Shown here: positions 19,518 through 28,000 of the stretch, piece by piece
Numbering within the stretch: position 1 is the stretch's first letter
Layout: each line of letters begins with the position of its first letter
Assembly: GCA_025201865.1 (NCBI GenBank)
Contig: MU602848.1
Coordinates: 1 to 41,658 of the forward strand
Direction: 5' to 3'
DNA: 41,658 bases
Source of the DNA: Ramicandelaber brevisporus
Lineage: Eukaryota; Kickxellomycota; Ramicandelaberales; Ramicandelaberaceae
Position numbers and translations under genes: made by a program
Notes under the pieces: model-generated
Database searches by the model: none
What the model was told of the DNA's origin: nothing
The model's input: only the letters and a program-made list of their open reading frames with translations

Positions 19518-19881
19518 AAAGAGAGAAAAATAAAGAAAGAGGAAAGAGAGAATACTACCGCAGTTTGGATGCAAAAAGAAAAACTCTCTCCTTTCCTCTC
19601 TGGTTGCTCCAAGATCAAAACAAACAAATCCGCAACACTCCATCAACAACACTGCTTCGTTCCCTTGATCTCCCAAGGCGATCGCAGCATACCTCGNNNN
19701 NNNNNNAAAGAGAGAAAAATAAAGAAGAAAGAGAGAATACTACCGCAGTTCGGATGCAAAAAGAAAAACTCTCTCCTTTCCTCTCTGGTTGCTCCAAGAT
19801 CAAAACAAACAAATCCGCAACACTCCATCAACAACACTGCTTCGTTCCCTTGATCTCCCAAGGCGATCGCAGCATACCTCG
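19518..19881 (+). repeat. Direct repeat (179 and 175 bp) on either side of the N gap
   Basis: Copy 1 is 19518-19696 and copy 2 is 19707-19881. They start AAAGAGAGAAAAATAAAG and end CATACCTCG. I see only a 4-nt length difference in the purine-rich start and one T/C change (GTTTGG against GTTCGG). This could be overlapping contig ends, two haplotypes placed in series, or a true tandem repeat. Confidence 0.85.
19697..19706. other. Assembly gap (10 N)
   Basis: Ten undetermined bases. Flanking duplicated sequence means the true distance between the two sides is unknown and could even be negative. Confidence 0.99.
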
Positions 19882-19948
19882 TCACCACCACTACCACCAC
19901 CACAGCCACACACTTCTGTTCTGTTCTACTCTGGTTTGTTTTTATTAG

Positions 19949-21013
19949 ATGTCCAAACCAACCAAGACCAACACGCTTCCACCTGAGCTCGTTCCATGGG
20001 TCGAAAAGTATCGCCCGAAACGGCTTGACGACGTCGCTGCCCAAGAAGAAGCCGTCCAAGTCCTGCGTCGCAGCATCGACTCCAAAAATCTCCCACATCT
20101 CTTGCTGAGCGGCACTCCCGGAAACGGCAAGACTTCGACAATCATGGCCCTCGCCCGTGAGTTGTACGGCCCTGCATTGATGAAGTCTCGCGTGCTTGAA
20201 TTGAACGCGTCCGACGAGCGTGGCATCTCCATCATTCGCGAGAAGGTGAAAAACTTTGCACGCATGACTGTGTCTACAAATGTCCTCAATGAAAAGGGCG
20301 AGGAGCCGCCTCCATACAAGATTATCATTCTGGACGAGGCTGACTCCATGACAACCGATGCTCAGAGTGCCTTGCGCAGAACTATGGAGACTTATTCGAA
20401 AACGACGCGATTCTGTCTGATTTGTAACTACGTCAGCCGTATCATTGAGCCGCTGGCGTCGCGCTGTGCCAAATTCCGGTTCAAGCCATTGACGGTTGAG
20501 CAAGGAATGGCTAGGCTGCAGTACATTGTGGAGTGCGAAGGTGTGAGTATCAACCAGGACGAAATGGACGGCGCATTGCAGACGATCATTAAAGCGTCAG
20601 ATGGTGATTTGCGTCGGGCGATTATGTTGCTGCAAAGTGCACATTCGTTGCATCGAAACACACCTGGCGGGTTGACAAGTGCACATATCGATGAGATCTC
20701 GGGTGCCATTCCAAATGCCGTTATCAATGGACTGGTACAGCAGTGGCAAACTCGCCTACCGTTGCGCGCGTTTGATGAACTAGCGGATGGCATCCGTGCA
20801 TTGATTGATGAGGGTTATTCGGCGACTCAGGTGATTGCCCAGGTACATCCAATTCTCATGCAGGATGAGCGATTGTCGTCCAAACAAAAGGCGAAGCTAG
20901 CAATGATTCTGGGAGACGTTGATAAGCGACTGGTAGACGGTGCTGATGAAACACTCTTGCTGACTGATTTGGCCATGCAGGCAGCCGGTGTAATGACCGC
21001 ACCTTCAGTTTAA
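19949..21013 (+). CDS. RFC2: Replication factor C clamp-loader subunit (yeast Rfc2 / human RFC4 type)
   Basis: The 354-residue product is a complete small RFC subunit. RFC boxes are in order: PWVEKYRPKRLDDV near the N-terminus; Walker A GTPGNGKT at 55-62; LELNASDERGI (box IV); Walker B IIILDEAD at 125-132; FCLICNYVSRIIEPLASRC with the Ser-Arg-Cys arginine finger at 171-173; FRFKPL; and GDLRRAI (sensor 2 region). It acts in the RFC1-5 complex that loads PCNA at primer ends in DNA replication, and in the alternative checkpoint loaders. The long insert after KNFA and the NYVSRIIEP string match the Rfc2/RFC4 group better than Rfc3, Rfc4 or Rfc5 of yeast. All catalytic residues are present. It converges on the SR-protein gene with 99 bp between the stop codons. 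Confidence 0.95.
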   Translation: MSKPTKTNTLPPELVPWVEKYRPKRLDDVAAQEEAVQVLRRSIDSKNLPHLLLSGTPGNGKTSTIMALARELYGPALMKSRVLELNASDERGISIIREKVKNFARMTVSTNVLNEKGEEPPPYKIIILDEADSMTTDAQSALRRTMETYSKTTRFCLICNYVSRIIEPLASRCAKFRFKPLTVEQGMARLQYIVECEGVSINQDEMDGALQTIIKASDGDLRRAIMLLQSAHSLHRNTPGGLTSAHIDEISGAIPNAVINGLVQQWQTRLPLRAFDELADGIRALIDEGYSATQVIAQVHPILMQDERLSSKQKAKLAMILGDVDKRLVDGADETLLLTDLAMQAAGVMTAPSV

Positions 21014-21112
21014 TCATAGTCACAATTGATTAACTTTTTTTTGCTTTGCTTAAAAAACTGATTGATGATAGGTAAATAAAAATACTAATGCAATACTAAT
21101 TATATGGCCTAT

Positions 21113-22608
21113 TTAATAGGCAGTACCATTGCCGTTAGAATTCTCGTGGTTGGCGTTGTGGTTATCGCCATTGGACATGTCTCTGGCCATACCATTTCCA
21201 TTTCCATTTCCACTGCTGTTACCATTGCCGTTACCGTTGGACATGCTCTCGCGACGACCACGGCCAGGGCCAGGACTGCGACTTCTGCTCACACTGCGGC
21301 TTGGGGAGCGATATCTACGGTTATTGCCACCGTTGCGACGATCGCGCGAGCGGCTGCGAGAACGAGAGCGCGAATGGCGTCTTGAGCGGCGATAGCGGTC
21401 AGGGCTGCGAGAGCGGGAGCGGGAACGAGAGCGGCTGTATCGGCGGCCAGAGCGGGATGAGCCATAGCGGCTGCCACGGCCTCTTGGGGAGCGGGAGCGA
21501 GAACGGGAGCGAGAGCGCGACAGTGAACGACGGGAAGAGCGTCCACTGCGGCGATAGCGGTCACGGGATCTAGAGCGAGAGCGAGAACGCGAGCGGCCTC
21601 CACGGCGACGACGTCCACCACGACGGCGGCGGCGGCGGTCATTATCCTCGCCATCACCTCTGCCACGGAGCTTTACTGGCATGTTGCAATCCTTGGACCA
21701 ATGACCTGTACATGATGAAGAATAAAGACAACAGCAGACAGCGACACAGAGCAGGCATAAGCAGGCATAAGCAGGCACAAGCAGGGCAGGCACAAGCAGG
21801 CACACGGGGAGGAATGCGAGACTCAGAGAGAGAGAGGGGAGAGTAGATGTCAGTAAGCAGCATGCTCAGTAGCGACAGCAGTCAGCAGTGGCAGCAGTCA
21901 ACAGTCAACAGTCAGTCAGCAGTCAGCAGTCAGCGGCATACATAAAAGCAACACCAAGCAGCATCAAAAGAGACAGAGAAAATCAGCAGGATGGTCTGGA
22001 TATCAGGGTGAGAGCATAGTCAGCAAAGTTGGAGTGGTCACGGCACAAAAGGCAAGCGACAGGATGTGGTCAGGCAGAGGGAGCAGATGATAAACAGAAT
22101 CGGTGATATGGAGCGTACCTTCTTCACCACAACGGAAGCAGCCAGTTGTGTTCTTGTCACGGCGGCGGCCCTCGGCCATTTCCACAACAATCTGGTGGTC
22201 AAGCAGCGTGGAATTGTGCATGTCGCGAATGGCATTCTGAGCGGATTCGAGGGTTGTAAACTGCACAAACCCGTACGACAAGTCGCGGCCACGCTTGATA
22301 TCGCAGTGGATGATTTCACCAAATGACTCAAAGGCACGCTGGAGGTCTCTAACCTTGCAGCTGGATGGCAGGCGGCCAATGAAGAGAAGGTTGGGCTCTG
22401 GGTCACGCTCGACATTGTCTCTGCGGGAGGAAGAGGAGCGTTCATGTTCATGTTCGCGGTCGCGGTCGAGGTCGAGGTCACGATCATCTGTTGGCGGCGG
22501 TGGCGGTGGCTGGCGCTGGTATTCGTCGTGAACAGCTGGAGGGGTTGCTGGCGACATTGGACGACGGCCCGAGCGGTCATCATCTTCTAAATCATGACGA
22601 GGATCCAT
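21113..22608 (-). CDS. SR splicing factor: RRM, CCHC zinc knuckle and RS domain (one intron)
   Basis: Exon 1 is 22608-22119 and exon 2 is 21705-21113, joined across a 413-nt GT-AG intron to give 360 residues. Residues 1-72 are acidic and Pro/Arg/Asp-rich. The RRM is at 73-146, with RNP2 LLFIGRL and RNP1 LSYGFVQF. A CCHC knuckle has C157, C160, H165 and C170, and the intron splits the codon of G164 inside it. The rest is an RS domain with many Arg-Ser dipeptides and an Asn/Gly-rich tail. This is the domain order of SRSF7/9G8 and plant RSZ proteins, which bind exonic enhancers, recruit U1 and U2AF, and help export mRNA. The splice join is fixed by restoration of the knuckle and of the frame (1083 nt). 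The donor GTACGC is weak. Unspliced RNA would encode a 201-residue RRM-only protein stopping at 22003. Confidence 0.9.
21706..22118 (-). other. Intron of the SR-protein gene
   Basis: The intron runs from the donor GTACGC (22118 downward) to the acceptor TGTACAG (ending at 21706). It is the only intron demonstrable in the window. The interior holds two repeat clusters: CTGACTG/CTGCTGA units at about 21878-21938, which resemble branch-site words many times over, and a decamer-like GCAGGCATAA/GCAGGCACAA run on the plus strand at 21750-21803. The latter forms a pyrimidine-containing stretch before the acceptor. Confidence 0.85.
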
Positions 22609-22940
22609 TTTTTATTATTGTTGTTATTTTTTCTGCGTTCACAAAAGAAAAAGGAATAACTGACGATCAGACACAGCAAACTCGGTGTTGCACACTTCCA
22701 GTTAGGTTTAGCTCGCTGTTTTTCTCTTCTTTCTTTTCTTTTCTTTTTGAAATAAAATGCCGATCCATTTCAAAAGCCCATCGCTGCACGGACAGGCTCT
22801 GCAATGAGTAATTGTAATTAATCATTAAAGAGTAAACGTTTTGGGCAACAAAAACTAATGAACAGAAGTGAATCCGGTACTTCCTTTTTATTAATTGTTA
22901 TTAGTGGGGAGGAGGAGGAGGAGAGATGGATGGGATTGAG
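22609..22940. other. Intergenic region
   Basis: Holds the promoter and leader of the SR gene and the 3' flank of the DinB-like gene. A TTTTC-rich tract is at 22722-22750 and a GGA-repeat at 22903-22925. No gene is seen. Confidence 0.55.
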
Positions 22941-24200
22941 TTATTTGGCGGTGGGTTGATTAGATGTAGAACTAGAAGAAGTGCTTGAGCAGGCTTCAAT
23001 GTAATGAGCAGTCGTCGATGGAGCAACTCCAAATTGATCAGAAAGGGCAATGTCGTGTTCCATGCACAGTACTTTCAATGTGGCATGGTGATGCACAGCG
23101 TGATGAATACAGAACCACAGCTCTCTGCCAAAGGTTGACACCATGACTGGCTGGGCTGGCGATAATCCGGGTCCTCCTCCCCCGCCATTTTGCTGATTTG
23201 CTGACGCTGATGCAGACGCAGACGCAGACGCAGACGCGGCCGCGGATGGATCGACAACGTCGGATACGAGTAGTTGTAGTTGCGAGGTGATGTGTGGATT
23301 ATCGATGAGATCGAACAGTCTGCCTTGGACCGCATCGGATGCTCTGACCGCTTCCGGAATGCTGGACTCGACCAATGATCCTCTGTTGCGTTTGTTGTAG
23401 CATAAAATGACCTTGTCCGATGCCAACAATTTACCGTCATTGCCTCTGTGGCTGTGAGAGACAAGGGCTTCCGCGGCATCTGCCAGCAATTCAAAGTGCT
23501 CGATAATGTGGCGAACATGCTTGCCAACTGTTCCATGAGGCACTAGCTGCGATGGCTTGGTGTACATCTCGGGTTGGCCAGAGAAGAGCAGTGCCAGCGC
23601 GCTCGTATCTTCCAGAATGTGCTGCATCGCTCTCATCAAACCCACAATGTCACCATCCCGTCTCTTTGCCTTAGTCGTGTCTGTGCTGCTGCTGATGTTA
23701 CTACTGCTGCTGTTACTGTTGCTGCTGTTACTGTTGCCATGGCTGCCTTTACTGTTGTTCATGTTATTGATGCCATTGATGCCGCTGTTGGGGCTGATTG
23801 ATTCAGTGGAGAGATGCGCTGCACAGTCGGACAAGGTTGCCACGGAGGCTGTTGTAGCTGTGGTAGTGGCCGCCAATTTTGGCCGAGCAGTTAAGGAGGA
23901 AGGGGAAGCTGTATTGGTGGCTGGGAACGAAGTTGACGACGATACGGCGGTCGCAATGCTGCGTCTCGATTCCATTAGCACTCCAGCAAGGCTAGGAAAC
24001 ACGTGGTTGTGGTAGCGGTGGCTGCTTTTAAGAGCCAGCGCAGTGGATATTGGGCTTAGACGCTGTGTAACAGAGGCGGCCCGTCCTCTCGTAGTTGCCG
24101 TTGCTGCCGCTGTTGTTGCTGCTGTTGCTGTTGGCCGCCACACCGCACCAGCCACTGCTGTGGTAGTACTTGTGACTGTAGCTATTCGCGATATCGCCAT
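22941..24200 (-). CDS. DinB-like four-helix metalloprotein with a probable mitochondrial leader
   Basis: The 419-residue product starts at ATG 24200 (MAISRIATVTS). An in-frame ATG at 24539 adds 113 residues of unlikely composition and is rejected. Residues 1-100 are rich in Ala, Thr, Ser and Arg and nearly free of acids, as in mitochondrial presequences. A Ser/Asn linker follows (about 135-165). The globular part (about 170-400) shows HGTVGKHVRHIIEHFELL with H228, H231 and H235, a conserved-looking YNKRNRG, and STFGRELWFCIHHAVHHHAT with H366, H367 and H370-372, then FGVAPST. This spacing is that of the DinB/YfiT superfamily, in which one His from an early helix and an HxxxH pair bind a divalent metal. 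Family members are mostly bacterial, several being thiol- or metal-dependent enzymes. The substrate here is unknown. A poly-(Ala-Ser) insert and Gly run sit at about 320-345. Confidence 0.75.
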   Translation of the reverse strand: MAISRIATVTSTTTAVAGAVWRPTATAATTAAATATTRGRAASVTQRLSPISTALALKSSHRYHNHVFPSLAGVLMESRRSIATAVSSSTSFPATNTASPSSLTARPKLAATTTATTASVATLSDCAAHLSTESISPNSGINGINNMNNSKGSHGNSNSSNSNSSSSNISSSTDTTKAKRRDGDIVGLMRAMQHILEDTSALALLFSGQPEMYTKPSQLVPHGTVGKHVRHIIEHFELLADAAEALVSHSHRGNDGKLLASDKVILCYNKRNRGSLVESSIPEAVRASDAVQGRLFDLIDNPHITSQLQLLVSDVVDPSAAASASASASASASANQQNGGGGGPGLSPAQPVMVSTFGRELWFCIHHAVHHHATLKVLCMEHDIALSDQFGVAPSTTAHYIEACSSTSSSSTSNQPTAK

Positions 24201-25039
24201 CGGTATTTTTATTTGGTGAAGTAAGGTTGCGCAAGCTTGGTAGAATATGACAAAAGCGGTATATGTGTATTGCGTGTGTGCTACGACGACAAGAGGTCGA
24301 TTGTGTGCGTGGAGGAGTGTGTGTGTGTGTGTGGGGCGCGAGCGGAAGCAACCCGGGCGAATGGTGAACAGGAAAAATGCACAGTAAAAAAAAAACAGCG
24401 AGTAATCGCAAAAAATGAAACAATGAAACAGTGAAACGCGAGTGATTGAGAGATAGAAATGATGGATGTGATAGGGCCTCGGCACAATGGAGACGCAGTC
24501 TTCTGTAACTTCCCTACTCATCCTCCTCCTCCCCCGCATTACTCCCCAAAGATCCCATCCATCTACCTATCCATCTACCCATCCATCCATATACACAAAG
24601 TATTGCGTTTGCGGGGGAGGAGGAGTGGAGGTGTAGTCGTGCATCTTTCTACCATGTGGGTCGTCATCAATCAAGTATTCATTGAAAAAAGGAGCCGCCA
24701 TATCGGCCGGCAAACTCCTTCAAATCGAGGGCGATGCTGGCGCGATTGACGGGAAATCGCCAATGTATGAGGCAGACTGCTGCCCAAATTCGCAGGATGA
24801 AAGCCTCATCAAATCGAAAGAAGCCCCTCGTCCGTCTCTCTTTGTCTCTCTTTGTCTCTCTTTGCCTGTCTGTCTCTGTCTCTCTCTATCTCTCTCCGTA
24901 GGTGTATGTGTGAGTGAGTTAGTGAGTGTGCGTGTGTGGGATTATTGGTGTATGGCGCGTGCTTCTTCATCTTCCACCAGAGAACCATAGCTCTCGACGT
25001 TGTTTTTTTTGCCTTCTTCTTCTTCAACGTGTTCTCAAC
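24201..25039. other. Intergenic region between divergent genes
   Basis: Should hold promoters of the DinB-like gene (minus) and the RabGAP gene (plus). It contains a GT repeat (24317-24334), an A-run (24389-24397), a CCATCTAC/CCATCCAT tract (24555-24593) and a TCTCTCTTTG unit repeated three times (24835-24864). No supported gene. Confidence 0.55.
24835..24893. repeat. TCTCTCTTTG decamer repeat and CT-rich tract
   Basis: Three head-to-tail decamers followed by TGTC/TCTC units, about 150-200 bp upstream of the RabGAP start. Probably part of its promoter or leader. Confidence 0.65.
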
Positions 25040-28000
25040 ATGTTCATCCAGCCAACCTTCACCGAGCCCAGTGCGTTCTGGCGCGATCTGCGCACCGATG
25101 GACACTTCATCCTGCAGCAGTCAGTGTCTCCGCGCGGTGCTCTGCTAGGTGGCTTGCTGGCGACGATTCAAAACGTTCTCGAAACGCGTCCGCCTCCGTT
25201 CCGGATCGTGTTTCGGTCTCATCTCTCTGATAGCAACGCTTCGATGGCTGTTCTCGCAGTGGGTGATTCGATGAATGAGATTGATCCAAACTGGCGCTGG
25301 TTGATTGACAACTTGAATCGGTCTCTGTCTGCATTGGACTCTCCAGACGAGAGAATGAGCTTTGTTCTGACTAAAATCAGGTTCTTGGTATCGAGCGTGG
25401 CTGATGAAAAGGACAGCAATGATACTATATCCAATCAGCCATCGTCTGCAGGTGGTGAAAAAAGTGGCACTGGTACTGGTACTAGTGGTGGAAGTGGCAA
25501 TGGTGGTGGCGAAGGTGGCGAGCGATCAGCGATGATGATGCATCGAGTGGGTAGAAATGGACCAACTGATCCAGCAGAAGAGGAAAAGTTCCGTGCTGCA
25601 GCTCGTACATTCCGCAAGACATTTGACATGCCAAACACCGAGCGACTTGTCAACTATTACTCGGCTGGTTTCCACCGTGGACTGATGGTTCATCAAGGCT
25701 GGGTGTACATTAGTGAGCACTATGTCTGCTTCTACTCGTACTTTTTGGGAATGGAGTCAAAAGTTACTATTGAATTGCGCGAAATTGCATCCTTGACGCG
25801 CGAAAAGTCGAAGGGTGTCATCGACGATGCCATCAAAGTTATCACGCGTCCACCGGCAACGCCGCAGCAGCAGCCTCAGCAGCCAACGTCAGAGTCAAAC
25901 AACATCTACTTCTTCTCAAACTTGTTCCACAGAGATGAGACGTTTGACTTGATTGAACAGCTCGCATCAATGACAACATCGAGATTGCTGAAACAATCCG
26001 AGCAAACCGATCAGAGCGCACTCTCGGCCGCTCGCGAAGACGCTGCTGCAACTGTGACCATTTCATCTCAACAGCGCGAAATCTTCTCAATGGATGACTT
26101 GGATACCGAATCAACTGAAGATGGCCATTCTTTGACAGCACAGCAGCAATCATTGGAATCAGCTCAGATGCCGATGGAAGCCATTATGGGACTGGATCGT
26201 GCGAATAGGCAGCGCTCCAATTTACTCGATAGCTTAGCTGACCAGAAACGAGACACGCAGATCCAGAACGGATTTGGATTACCAGCAAGTGAACATCTCA
26301 TTGATGCTGGCAGTGCCGTTCTTCGAATGAAATCATCACCAGTTGATGGTGGAAATGGCAATGGCAATGGTAACGATGATGAAGATGACGAAGATAGCGG
26401 TGGCAATGGTGGCTCGAAGAGTGGCATTACTGAGTATCGTGGCGTGCTTTATTTGTCTACCACATTCTTGTCATTTGCCTCGGCTGATCATCGTGGCTGC
26501 CGTATTGTTATGCCACTGGGTGCTCTGCGTCGAGTTGAACGCTTGCTTGATGGCGAGTCTGGTTCGATGCTCAATATGCGCGTTGGATACACAGTTGCAC
26601 TTACAACGTGGCACAAGACGACCATTCACTTCTTCCTTGATAGATCGCGCGCTGAATGTGACTCCTGGTGCGAGCTTCTCAAGCGCCAGCTACAAACATT
26701 CCTCAAGTTACTTCCACAAGTCCGCCACTTTGCCAAAACGTGTGTTTCTGAAGCCATTCTCACCAGCGGCGAAAATGATGCGCAAGTGCAGAGCGTCTCT
26801 GCCAAGTGTCTTGGTGATACATATGGATATCCTGGCAGTGCAAAGAAAGCGAAGGACAATGCAAAGCTGACGCATTGGGCTCGATACATGGCAGTGAATG
26901 GCCGCCACTTGACCATTATTCGTCGCGCCGAGTTCTCCAGGCTGGTTCGGATTGGGCTGCCAAATAGACTGCGTGGTGAGATCTGGGAAGTTGCCAGTGG
27001 CTCAATCTTTAGACGATATCTGAATCCTGGCTATTACAACAGACTCGTTGAACTTGGCCCATCTCGAGTCAAAGATGAGATTGAGAAGGATTTGACTCGC
27101 TCGCTGCCAGAGTACCCGGCGTTTAGACATGAAGATGGCATTGGTGCACTTCGCCGAGTGTTGAATGCGTACGCTCGCCATGATCCAGATCTGGGATACT
27201 GCCAAGCCATGAACATTATTGCATCTGCGTTGCTCGTCTACATGTCAGAAGAGCAGACATTCTGGGCATTGACCGTGCTTTGTGATAGACTGGTTCCTGG
27301 CTACTACAGCCCATCAATGTACGGTGCATCACTTGATCAGGCCATCTTTGCTGACCAGATCCGAGAATCAATGCCGATTCTGAGTGATCATTTTGCAGCG
27401 AATGATATTCAGGTTCAAGTAGCATGCTTGCCGTGGTTTTTGACACTGTTTGTTAATACAATGCCACTTGAATACGCAGCACGTATATTGGACTGTTTCT
27501 TCTTGGAAGGTCCCAAAGTATTGTTCCAGATTGGACTTGGAGCACTCAAAGTGGCTGGTGGCGACTTACTCGTGGCTAAAGATGATGGTGCATTTATGGA
27601 CTCGCTGCGCAAGTTCTTTAGCAAGCTTGGAGAGAAGGCATACCCAGATTCTACCAACGCACGCACGAGACAGTTAACATATTTCTTGGAATTAATGTTT
27701 ACTGCTTACAGAGACTTCCCTAATATTAATGCGCAGAGAATTGATGCTGCCAGAAGAGCGTATAGATTGAGAATTGCTCATACCGTTGAGGAATTTGCAA
27801 AGAGAACCGCTTTGCGCAACTTGGTGGATAACGGTAGATTCTCAAAAGATGATCTCTCTTTGCTGTACGATAGATTCCACTCTGCATTGTATTATGGAGT
27901 GGCACCAACTGACATTCAGCAACAGCAGCAACAGCAGTCTGCCATTGGCCGACTTGATTTAGCTACGTTTAGAAGATTTATGGTGTCGATTGCCACCTGG

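Larger units (their letters stand above)
19304..19948. other. Intergenic region containing an assembly gap
   Basis: Holds the 3' flank of SNX4 and the promoter of the RFC gene. Two near-identical 175-179 bp copies flank ten undetermined bases. The open frames crossing the gap are not genes. Confidence 0.7.

Noticed and set aside
19455-19948. Open frames crossing the N gap on both strands
   Set aside because: They cover undetermined bases and duplicated spacer sequence. Translation across the gap is meaningless.
21301-22531. Plus-strand and alternate-frame ORFs over the SR gene with Ser/Gly/Arg repeats
   Set aside because: These are shadows of the RS and Arg-Asp repeat coding on the minus strand.
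24201-24539. 113-residue N-terminal extension of the DinB-like protein
   Set aside because: Composition is Phe/His/Thr/Cys-rich and repetitive, whereas the ATG at 24200 begins a typical organelle leader.
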